Assembly (NCBI GenBank): GCA_038198445.1
Contig: JBBPZZ010000077.1
Coordinates: forward strand, 1-7,164
From: JACDDK01 sp038198445
GTDB taxonomy: Bacteria > Actinomycetota > Rubrobacteria > Rubrobacterales > Rubrobacteraceae
DNA length: 7,164 nt
Direction of reading: 5' to 3'
Shown here: one piece after another, positions 1-5,459 of the stretch
How positions within the stretch are numbered: the stretch's first letter is position 1
How the letters are laid out: each line of letters starts with the position of its first letter
The notes under the pieces: model-generated
The model's database searches: none
What the model saw: only the letters and a program-made list of their open reading frames with translations
What the model was told of the DNA's origin: nothing
Made by a program: the position numbers and the translations under genes

Positions 1-2
1 CT

Positions 3-140
3 GAAGAGGATGAGTACGGCCAGAGGTACGTGCTAGACTTCGAGATGAGTACCGAGGTAGGAAGTGCCACCGTACGCAGCGGATGGATAGTGCGCTCCGG
101 TGAGGACTTCCCGAGGTTCACCAGTTGTTGGGTGCTCTAG
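3..140 (+). CDS. C-terminal end of a DUF6883-type protein (5' end outside window)
   Basis: This frame is open from the window edge to a TAG stop and encodes the last 45 residues of a protein whose start lies upstream. The tail contains YGQRYVLDFEM, then RSGWIVRSGEDFPR, and ends in TSCWVL. The 'vRSGWivrpgEDfPRl..cyvl' ending is what I recall for the DUF6883 family, small bacterial proteins of unknown function. DUF6883 genes often sit next to DUF4926 genes, and the next gene here fits DUF4926, which supports the call. The stop codon is part of the Shine-Dalgarno sequence of that next gene, so the two are probably co-transcribed. No catalytic residues can be assigned and the function is unknown. 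A toxin or immunity-type role has no direct support in what is visible. Confidence 0.7.
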   Translation, partial: EEDEYGQRYVLDFEMSTEVGSATVRSGWIVRSGEDFPRFTSCWVL

Positions 141-147
141 GAGAGAT

Positions 148-369
148 ATGAAAGACGGCGTAAACATTCTAGATGTGGCGGCTCTCACTGAGGATCTGCC
201 CGAGCGCGGCCTCTACAGCGGCCAGGTCGGGACGGTCGTCGAGGTCTTGGAACCTGGAGTCTTCGAGGTGGAGTTCTCAGATGACGAAGGACACACGTAT
301 GCTTCCGTCGCTCTAAAATCCGAGCAACTCCTGGTACTCCGGTATGAGCCGGTCGAAGCAGGCTCCTAG
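148..369 (+). CDS. DUF4926-type small protein
   Basis: This is a 73-aa protein. It starts at ATG 148 because AGGAG (139-143) lies just upstream and because the homologous part begins there. The frame is open back to a GTG at 100, but that extension overlaps the previous gene and looks non-coding. The sequence runs DVAALTEDLPERGLYSGQVGTVVEVLEPGVFEVEF followed by a strand-rich end. This is the compact SH3-like beta-barrel pattern of DUF4926, in which 'gl..GqvGtVVevl..g.yeVEF.d..G' is the hallmark. It is soluble, with no signal peptide or membrane segment. It lies 7 bp behind the DUF6883-type gene, so the two probably form a two-gene operon. It ends only 4 bp from the stop of the convergent recombinase. 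The biochemical role is unknown; a protein-protein interaction module is a reasonable inference. Confidence 0.75.
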   Translation: MKDGVNILDVAALTEDLPERGLYSGQVGTVVEVLEPGVFEVEFSDDEGHTYASVALKSEQLLVLRYEPVEAGS

Positions 370-373
370 CGTT

Positions 374-1037
374 CTAACTCTCGACCGTTTCCGTAATCTC
401 CGCTCGGTAACGTTTGAGTATCCCATTCACCGTAGTTTTTGAGAGCCCGAGCTTATCTGCGATCTGTCGTTGCGACAGCTTCTCCTCTTCCACTAAACGG
501 ATCACATCCGGCGCTTGCCTGTCCGATGGCCGGTAGCCTGGGTTCCTTCCAAACTGCTGGCCCCGTTCCTTCGCCGCGGCTATCCCGCTCCTTACCCGCT
601 CGCGCAGCAGATCGTGCTCGAACTCCGCCAAAGAAGCCATCAGGTTGGCGATGAGCTTGCCTTGTGGAGTCGAGAGGTCAAACGTAAGGCCCGTCTGGGC
701 GATCAGCGACACATCCCACGAGGCGAGCTGCCCCAACGTGTACATCAGGTCTTGTGTTGATCTTCCCCACCGGGTCAGCTCGGTGAGGAGTATTGCGTCC
801 ATTTGTCGATCCTGCGCCAGCGCCATGACCTTCTTCCGCTCGATCGGTTGCTTGCCCTTTGCCTTCCGAATCCCCCGAGAGCGTCTCCTTGAAAACCCCC
901 ACGATCTCGAAGCCGGCCCTCTGAGCGTATTCGCGGAGGTCCCGCTCTTGCCGATCGTTGTCCTGATCGGATGTAGAGACCCGACAGTACAAGACAACCC
1001 TCCGGCGTTGCTCTGTACCCCCGTTTCGCTGTACCAA
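374..1037 (-). pseudogene. Serine recombinase (resolvase/invertase family), split by a +1 frameshift
   Basis: Two minus-strand frames together make one Tn3/Hin-type site-specific serine recombinase. Frame one starts at TTG 1037, directly after an in-frame TAG, with GGAG 8 nt upstream. It gives the catalytic N-terminus VVLYCRVSTSDQ with nucleophile Ser21, and runs to FKETLSG. The rest (ERKKVMALAQ, LTRWGRS with the conserved arginines R89 and R92, the TP.GKL segment, the long E helix at about 135-159, and an HTH at about 188-210, LSQRQIADKLGLSKTTV) is in another frame. Dropping one base from the five-C run at 872-876 (five G on the coding strand) joins them into a 220-aa protein, a normal family length. 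As written it cannot make a full recombinase. A sequencing error in the homopolymer or a true pseudogene are both possible. It converges on the DUF4926-type gene with no room for a terminator. Confidence 0.88.
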
Positions 1038-1134
1038 CTAAACCACTCCGGATTCGACACTTTGTAACCCGCCAAAACAGCGGCATTTCAGCTACTACGC
1101 AGCGTACCACTTTAAGTAGACGTCAGTTGGTACA
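1030..1134. repeat. 10-bp inverted repeat around the recombinase start
   Basis: TGTACCAACT at 1030-1039 is the exact reverse complement of AGTTGGTACA at 1125-1134, with 85 bp between the arms. A related GTACCACTT lies between them at 1104-1112. The left arm covers the TTG start of the recombinase and the right arm lies in its upstream region. Serine recombinases often bind short inverted sites next to their own gene, so a recombination or autoregulatory site is possible. A 10-bp match over this distance could also be chance. Confidence 0.3.
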
Positions 1135-1282
1135 AATCTAGGGTGATTTGGTGAAGGTCAAGGTTGTGGGGCAACTCGTCGAATACGAGGTTAGCGCCTG
1201 GCCCTTGGTAAGATGCGTAGAATCCTAACACCTACGTATGCGAAGGCCGCGAGTGTCATAACCTGGGAAGGAGGTCCGAAAG
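1038..1282. other. Intergenic region between divergent recombinase and LuxR-type genes
   Basis: These 245 bp separate two divergently read genes and must hold any promoters for both. I see no convincing -35/-10 pair. The best -10-like word toward the regulator is TAGAAT (1218-1223), with no matching -35. A 25-codon frame from GTG 1151 to TAA 1226-1228 (VKVKVVGQLVEYEV..., 25 aa) looks amino-acid-like but has only a weak ribosome-binding site and no recognisable relative, so I do not call it a gene. The right end carries the strong Shine-Dalgarno sequence of the regulator. Confidence 0.5.
1268..1275 (+). promoter_or_regulatory. Strong Shine-Dalgarno sequence that fixes a TTG start
   Basis: AAGGAGGT is a perfect anti-SD complement lying 7 nt before TTG 1283. 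No ATG or GTG in the same frame has comparable spacing, so this site selects the TTG start of the LuxR-type regulator. Confidence 0.85.
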
Positions 1283-3628
1283 TTGGGGGAGAGGCCCCGC
1301 CTACAGGCGCATCCGGCTCGACTCCTCGGCCGCGAGAGCGACCTGGAGGCGATCGGAGCAATGCTGAACTGCGAGGAGGTTCGTTTGCTCACCCTCACCG
1401 GACCTGCCGGGGTAGGCAAGACCAGCCTCTCTATCGAAGCGGGCAGCCGCATCTCCGGCGAAGTTGCCCAGGAGGTTACGTTCGTGGATCTATCGACGGT
1501 CCACGATCCCTCCTGGGTGCCTCAGGCACTTGCGCGGGACGTGGGCCTGCAGGACCTGGAGAGTCCGCGCCTTCAGGAACGATTCCTGGCGTACCTTCGG
1601 GAGCGTAGCTCACTCATCATCGTGGACAACTTCGAGCAGGTCCTACCCGCCGCGGGATGGCTCGCCGACCTCCTGGCCGCCTGCCCCTCGATCAAGCTGC
1701 TCGTCACAAGCAGAGAGGCGCTCCGCTTGCGTTGGGAGCAGACCTATCAGGTCCCCTCTCTCGCCCTGCCCGACCCGAATCCACTCCCGCCTGTCGAGGA
1801 GCTTGCGCGGGTGCCCGCCGTGGCCCTCTTCGTGAAGCGGGCCCAGGCGCTCGATCCCGGGTTCGCCCTCGGCGAAGCCGCCCGGGCGGTGGCCGAGCTA
1901 TGCGTGCGCCTCGACGGGCTTCCTCTGGCGATAGAGCTTGCCGCGGCGCGCACGGGCGTGCTCTCGCCGCAAATGATCCTGGACCGTCTCGGGGGGCGGC
2001 TCTCGCTGCTGCGGTGGGAGGCCCCCGATCTGCCCGAGAGGCAGCACACGTTGCGCTCCGCCATCGACTGGAGTTATGAACTCCTGGAGGCGGGCGAGCA
2101 AGGACTCTTCAGACGCCTGGGCGTCTTCACCGGAGGTTTCACGCTGGAGGCCGCCCAGGCCATAGCTTCTTCAGACAGCGGAGAGGCGGGCGTCCAACCG
2201 GCACCGGAGGAAGTGCTCGACGGCGTAGCGTCGCTTACGGGCAAGAGCCTGATCCAGGTGGATAGTCGGGATGCGGAGGACGTCCGTTACCGGCTGCTGG
2301 AGAGCATGCGGGAGTACGCCCTGGAGCAATTGAAGTTTCAGAAGGAGGTCGATGCGACCCGCCACGCCCACGCGCTCTACTTCCTGGATCTGGCGGAGCG
2401 CGCCGAGCCGGAGTTGATCGGAGGTGAGCAGCGCGCCTGGTTCCTCCGGCTGGAGGCCGAGCGCGATAACCTCCGCGCCGCCCTGCAGTGGCTCTCTTAT
2501 CAGGGCGAGGACGTGCTAGCGTTGCGCCTGGCTGCCGCCCTGGGCTACTTCTGGTGGATGCGCGGCTACTTCGCCGAGGGACAGCGCAACCTCGAAGACC
2601 TGCTGGAGCGCGTGCCCGGCGAGGTTGCCGATCCGCACACGCGCGCCCGCGCGCTCCAGAGCCTGGGCCTCCAGCTTCTTCTGCAGGGAGAGGTAGAGCG
2701 AGCACGGAGGGTGCTGGAGGAGGGCCTCGCCGTGGCACGCTCGACAGGGGAAGCGCGGAGCATCGCCTTCTCCCTCATCTGTCTGGGACGGTACGAGACG
2801 CTCGTCGGGAAGCCGGAGCAAGGTATATCCTTTTCGGAGGAGGCGCTGGCCCGCTCGCGCGAGGCCGGAGACAGGTGGAGCACCGCTCGGGCGCTGCACG
2901 AGCTCGGGGTCGCCGCGCTCCACGCCGGGGACTACGGGCGGGCGCAACAGCTTCTGGAGGAAGCAAGCGCCGGATTCCGCCAACTCGGAGACGAACGTAG
3001 CATGGCGGAGGCTTTCGTATGGCTGAGCCCGGCGGTGCTAGAGCGGGGCGATGCCCCACGTGCGGCCGCTGTCGTCAGGCAGGCCCTCGACATAGCGCAG
3101 GGGGTGCAGGATCGGCGTCTGTTGAACATGGGTATGGACACTGTCCTGTGGCTGATGGGGGAGGAAGCAGCCCCCGCGCAGCTCGCGCGCCTTATAGGAG
3201 TGGACGAGGCGCTGCACCAGATCACGGGCATCGCACACAGCACGTGGGAGCATACTGCTCTGGCCCCCACCATCGGCGCGCTCGGCGCCCGGCTCGACGA
3301 GGAGAGCCTCGCCTCGGCACGCAGAGAAGGGCACGTACTGTCCCTGGAGCAGATGGCGCAGCTGACGCTCGCGGCGCTGGACGAGTGGTCCGGGGCCAGC
3401 GTACGTCGCGCGGGGCCGGAAGAAGATGCCGTGCGCGGCGTCCTCAGCGGAAGGGAGTCGGAGGTTTTGGGTCTGGTCTCGGAGGGCCTCTCCAACCAGG
3501 AGATCGCCGGACGGCTGTTCATCACCGAGCGGACCGTCCGCTTTCACTTAAGCTCCATCTTCACCAAGCTCGGAGCCGATAACCGGACGCAGGCCGTTAC
3601 CCTCGCCAAGGAGCGAAACCTCTTGTAG
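1283..3628 (+). CDS. LuxR-family transcriptional regulator with N-terminal ATPase and TPR region
   Basis: This is a 781-aa cytoplasmic regulator of the large ATPase-LuxR type. It opens with the typical RLLGRESDLEAI segment. Walker A is GPAGVGKT (40-47) and Walker B is LIIVDNFE (111-118). The sensor motif LLVTSREAL begins at residue 139 and a GLPLAIELAAAR (GLPL-type) motif lies near 212, giving an NB-ARC/STAND-like NTPase. The linker LEAERDNLRAALQWL (about 388-402) leads into about four TPR-like helical repeats (about 453-610). The C-terminal LuxR HTH (about 721-781) has LSGRESEVLGLVSEGLSNQE and the recognition helix ITERTVRFHL. Family logic says the TPR part senses a ligand or partner and nucleotide state controls DNA binding; the ligand is unknown. 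All ATPase and HTH signatures are intact. The TTG start is backed by AAGGAGGT. It faces the SDR gene 152 bp downstream, a plausible but unproven target. Confidence 0.93.
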   Translation: MGERPRLQAHPARLLGRESDLEAIGAMLNCEEVRLLTLTGPAGVGKTSLSIEAGSRISGEVAQEVTFVDLSTVHDPSWVPQALARDVGLQDLESPRLQERFLAYLRERSSLIIVDNFEQVLPAAGWLADLLAACPSIKLLVTSREALRLRWEQTYQVPSLALPDPNPLPPVEELARVPAVALFVKRAQALDPGFALGEAARAVAELCVRLDGLPLAIELAAARTGVLSPQMILDRLGGRLSLLRWEAPDLPERQHTLRSAIDWSYELLEAGEQGLFRRLGVFTGGFTLEAAQAIASSDSGEAGVQPAPEEVLDGVASLTGKSLIQVDSRDAEDVRYRLLESMREYALEQLKFQKEVDATRHAHALYFLDLAERAEPELIGGEQRAWFLRLEAERDNLRAALQWLSYQGEDVLALRLAAALGYFWWMRGYFAEGQRNLEDLLERVPGEVADPHTRARALQSLGLQLLLQGEVERARRVLEEGLAVARSTGEARSIAFSLICLGRYETLVGKPEQGISFSEEALARSREAGDRWSTARALHELGVAALHAGDYGRAQQLLEEASAGFRQLGDERSMAEAFVWLSPAVLERGDAPRAAAVVRQALDIAQGVQDRRLLNMGMDTVLWLMGEEAAPAQLARLIGVDEALHQITGIAHSTWEHTALAPTIGALGARLDEESLASARREGHVLSLEQMAQLTLAALDEWSGASVRRAGPEEDAVRGVLSGRESEVLGLVSEGLSNQEIAGRLFITERTVRFHLSSIFTKLGADNRTQAVTLAKERNLL

Positions 3629-3659
3629 TTCGGCATAGTCCCGATTCCCTCCTGGCGCC

Positions 3660-3677
3660 CCTGTCGTTTACGACAGG
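3660..3677 (+). terminator. Hairpin after the LuxR-type gene (terminator or operator)
   Basis: CCTGTCG, loop TTTA, CGACAGG is a perfect 7-bp stem starting 31 bp after the regulator's stop codon. No T-run follows, so it would be a U-less terminator of the sort common in high-GC actinobacteria. It could equally be a palindromic protein-binding site ahead of the SDR, because half of it (CTGTCGT) recurs at 3698-3704. Confidence 0.4.
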
Positions 3678-3780
3678 TCTACCAAGGAGCAGAAATACTG
3701 TCGTCTCCTCCGGTGTTCTATGGCTCTCCCGCCGGATACGCTTAGAGCGACGATAAAGGTCTAACAAGGAGACACATTTC

Positions 3781-4512
3781 ATGGACATTAACGGAGTTGT
3801 TGTACTGGTGACCGGAGCATCGTCGGGCATCGGAGCGGCCACAGCACGTGCCGCTTCGCACGCCGGCGCACGAGTGGTGCTGGCAGCGCGCCGGGAGGAG
3901 CGCATCCGGCAACTCGCCGACGAGCTGGGCGAAGCCGTGCCCGTTCGTTGTGACGTCACCGATCCCGGCCAGGTCGAAGCGGCCGTACGTACCGCGACGG
4001 ATGCGTTCGGACGCATCGACGTATTGTTGAACATAGCTGGTCAGGGGATGCAGGCGACCATTGATGAGATCGATCCTGATGACTTCCGCGCCCTACTCGA
4101 TCTCAACCTCGTCGCGCCCCTGGTCGCCATGCAGGCGGTGATCCCGGTTATGAGTAAGCAGGCCGCCGGCGGCATCGTCAACGTCGGCTCCGGAATCTCC
4201 TTCTCGGCGATTCCGGGCTCAGGCGCTTACGCCGGATCCAAGGCAGGCCTCAGCAAGCTCTCCGAGGTGGCGCGAGCCGAACTCGCAGACGCGGGCATCG
4301 CGGTCTCCACGATGTATCCATTCGTCACTGATACGGAGTTTATCGAATCGATTCGAGGCGACAGGGAATCCGCGTCGGACTTGGAGTCCAGCCACGCGCC
4401 GCAGCCGCAGAAGCCCGAGCAGGTCGCGGAAGCGATCCTCGACCTGATCAAGACCGACGCTGAGCGGGCCGACCTGGTTCCAGAACAGTTCGGCGGCGGC
4501 TACAAGGGCTGA
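3781..4512 (+). CDS. Short-chain dehydrogenase/reductase (SDR), probably NADP-linked
   Basis: This is a 243-aa soluble oxidoreductase of the classical SDR family, which reduces carbonyls or oxidises alcohols with NAD(P). The Rossmann glycine motif TGASSGIG is at 11-18. Arg37-Arg38 after strand beta-2 favour NADP(H). CDVTDPGQV (57-65) supplies the adenine-binding Asp58. The active-site tetrad is Asn109, Ser137, Tyr150 and Lys154, in YAGSKAG. The usual NNAG motif reads NIAG (84-87), a tolerated variant. The ATG start has AAGGAG (3766-3771) 9 nt upstream and the length is normal. The C-terminus (PEQVAEAILDLIKT) is also typical of the family. The substrate cannot be told from sequence. It follows the LuxR-type regulator on the same strand but has its own 152-bp upstream region, so separate transcription is likely. 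Confidence 0.92.
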   Translation: MDINGVVVLVTGASSGIGAATARAASHAGARVVLAARREERIRQLADELGEAVPVRCDVTDPGQVEAAVRTATDAFGRIDVLLNIAGQGMQATIDEIDPDDFRALLDLNLVAPLVAMQAVIPVMSKQAAGGIVNVGSGISFSAIPGSGAYAGSKAGLSKLSEVARAELADAGIAVSTMYPFVTDTEFIESIRGDRESASDLESSHAPQPQKPEQVAEAILDLIKTDAERADLVPEQFGGGYKG

Positions 4513-4555
4513 CGGCTGCCGCCGATGTCCGCGCCGAGCTCGTGGAGGTCGCGTG

Positions 4556-4762
4556 ATGAGTGTCGTAATCAAGATGCGGGGAAAGACTGGAAACGCCTCA
4601 GAGTGCCCTGGCCCGACCGCTACCTCAAACAGAACCCGCAGGCTCTGGTGGTCACCGGAGATATCCGGTAGACCCCCTCCGGATATTACTGGGCCATATA
4701 GACGGCCCAGCGAGCAGCGACCATCACCGATCAATAGAGAAACTACAGAAAGGAAAGACTAA
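4556..4762 (+). CDS. Possible small leader ORF overlapping the sodA start
   Basis: A 68-codon frame begins at ATG 4556 with GGAGGT (4544-4549) 6 nt upstream. It ends in TAA 4760-4762, sharing its last A with the ATG of the superoxide dismutase (TAATG). Both features are typical of translational coupling. Against it, the peptide (MSVVIKMRGKTGNASE..., rich in Pro, Arg, Ser and Thr) resembles nothing I know, and the frame runs through the hairpins of the leader, which suggests RNA structure rather than protein. A second frame, ATG 4525 to TAG 4669-4671 (48 aa, containing VPWPDRYLKQNPQALVVTGD), is open over the same stretch, lies in the SDR frame and is equally unproven. At most one is likely to be real. 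Confidence 0.22.
   Translation: MSVVIKMRGKTGNASECPGPTATSNRTRRLWWSPEISGRPPPDITGPYRRPSEQRPSPINRETTERKD
4650..4710 (+). promoter_or_regulatory. Structured sodA leader with alternative hairpins
   Basis: Three inverted repeats crowd together 52-112 bp before sodA. Hairpin A pairs 4650-4659 with 4664-4674 (ten base pairs, GATA loop, one bulged A at 4670). Hairpin B pairs ATATCCGG (4661-4668) with CCGGATAT (4679-4686); it uses the same strand as the right arm of A, so A and B exclude each other. Hairpin C pairs CTGGGCC (4689-4695) with GGCCCAG (4704-4710) around an 8-nt loop. Competing pairing is the layout of an attenuator or riboswitch expression platform, but no known aptamer is recognised and no T-run follows C. 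Hairpin C could also simply terminate transcription arriving from the SDR. Confidence 0.4.
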
Positions 4763-5385
4763 TGGCTTACGAGCTTCCGCAACTGCCCTACAATTACAAT
4801 GCTCTGGAGCCGGTCATCGACGAACAGACGATGCACCTGCACCACGAGAAGCACCACAACACATACGTCACCAACCTAAACGCCGCCCTTGAGAAGCATC
4901 CCGACGCCGACAAGGGCTCTATAGAAGAGCTACTCGCCGAGCTCGACAGTGTGCCGGAGGAGATCCGCACGGCGGTTCGCAACAACGGCGGTGGTCACTC
5001 CAACCACTCCATGTTCTGGCAGATCATGTCGCCAAACGGCGGTGGATCTCCGGCTGGAGAGCTTGGTAGCGCGATAGACGATTCGTTCGGCTCTTTCGAG
5101 CAGTTCAAGGAGCAGTGGTCTGCCGCGGCGGCGCCGGGCGCGCTCTTCGGCTCGGGCTGGGCGTGGCTTATCGTCGCCCCCGACGGGTCATTGCGTATCC
5201 AGAGAACCGCGAATCAGGACTCGCCTCTAATGGAGGACAAGCTGCCGGTTATCGGGCTGGATTGCTGGGAGCACGCCTACTACCTGAAATACCAGAACCG
5301 CCGCCCTGACTACATAAACGCCTGGTGGGACGTTGTGAACTGGCAGGAGGCCGAGCGCCGCTACAAGGCTGCCAAGTCTTCGTAA
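4762..5385 (+). CDS. sodA: Superoxide dismutase, Mn type
   Basis: This is a 207-aa cytoplasmic enzyme that converts superoxide to oxygen and hydrogen peroxide. It is the full length of the Fe/Mn family and has no signal peptide. The N-terminus YELPQLPYNYNALEPVID and HLHHEKHHNTYV are diagnostic. The metal ligands are His27, His82 (in HSNHSMFW), Asp167 and His171 (GLDCWEHAYYL), with gateway Tyr35. Manganese preference is indicated by GGHSNH in place of a Gln-containing segment there, and by Gln152 in NQDSPL supplying the active-site glutamine. The usual DVWEHAYY reads DCWEHAYY, with Cys168 beside a ligand. The ATG start has AAGGAAAG upstream and a structured leader. The gene lies in a redox cluster, before a quinone reductase and after an SDR. 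Its 3' end is followed within 15 bp by a palindrome, so it may be transcribed alone. Confidence 0.97.
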   Translation: MAYELPQLPYNYNALEPVIDEQTMHLHHEKHHNTYVTNLNAALEKHPDADKGSIEELLAELDSVPEEIRTAVRNNGGGHSNHSMFWQIMSPNGGGSPAGELGSAIDDSFGSFEQFKEQWSAAAAPGALFGSGWAWLIVAPDGSLRIQRTANQDSPLMEDKLPVIGLDCWEHAYYLKYQNRRPDYINAWWDVVNWQEAERRYKAAKSS

Positions 5386-5398
5386 GCAGCTAGAGGGC

Positions 5399-5412
5399 AC
5401 GAACATGTTCGT
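5399..5412. promoter_or_regulatory. 14-bp perfect palindrome, likely operator
   Basis: ACGAACATGTTCGT is its own exact reverse complement. It lies between sodA and the quinone-oxidoreductase gene, upstream of an extended -10-like motif and overlapping where the -35 would be. That placement suits a dimeric regulator. Which protein binds is unknown. It is not a canonical LexA box, because the GAAC and GTTC half-sites are 2 bp apart rather than 4. Confidence 0.5.
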
Positions 5413-5422
5413 AACAGGCTCT

Positions 5423-5431
5423 TGGTATGAG
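5423..5431 (+). promoter_or_regulatory. Possible extended -10 promoter of the quinone-oxidoreductase gene
   Basis: TGGTATGAG fits an extended -10 pattern (TGn followed by a TATGAG hexamer). It would place the transcription start near 5438, just before the Shine-Dalgarno sequence. No good -35 hexamer exists; that region is taken up by the 14-bp palindrome, which suggests regulated use. The call is weak on sequence alone. Confidence 0.28.
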
Positions 5432-5444
5432 TGTGGTTGAAATG

Positions 5445-5450
5445 AGGAGG
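5445..5450 (+). promoter_or_regulatory. Shine-Dalgarno sequence that decides the start at 5460
   Basis: AGGAGG followed by a second partial match (GGAGAAG) lies 9 nt before ATG 5460. The frame extends 11 codons farther to ATG 5427, but that start has no ribosome-binding site, and the extension (MSVVEMRRRRF) is outside the family's usual N-terminus. Confidence 0.75.
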
Positions 5451-5459
5451 AGAAGATTT

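Noticed and set aside
100..147. Upstream GTG start for the DUF4926-type protein
   Set aside because: It overlaps the preceding gene, adds a non-homologous MRTSRGSP-type stretch and lacks an RBS. ATG 148 has one.
775..1110. Third minus-strand frame over the recombinase
   Set aside because: It has no family motif. The catalytic and HTH motifs lie in the other two frames and join by a single-base change.
1290..3600. Several long alternative-frame and antisense reading frames inside the LuxR-type gene
   Set aside because: They are expected in GC-rich coding DNA. Their translations are Arg/Pro/Ala-rich without motifs, whereas the main frame has Walker, TPR and HTH signatures throughout.
4540..4761. 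Known Mn riboswitch (yybP-ykoY) or other named riboswitch before sodA
   Set aside because: I could not find a conserved core of any aptamer I know. Only hairpins are visible, so no named class is claimed.
5399..5412. LexA/SOS box
   Set aside because: The half-sites match GAAC/GTTC, but the spacer is 2 bp, not the 4 bp of Gram-positive LexA sites.
5427..5459. Upstream ATG start for the quinone oxidoreductase
   Set aside because: It has no RBS and adds a basic stretch outside the family's N-terminus. AGGAGG points to 5460.
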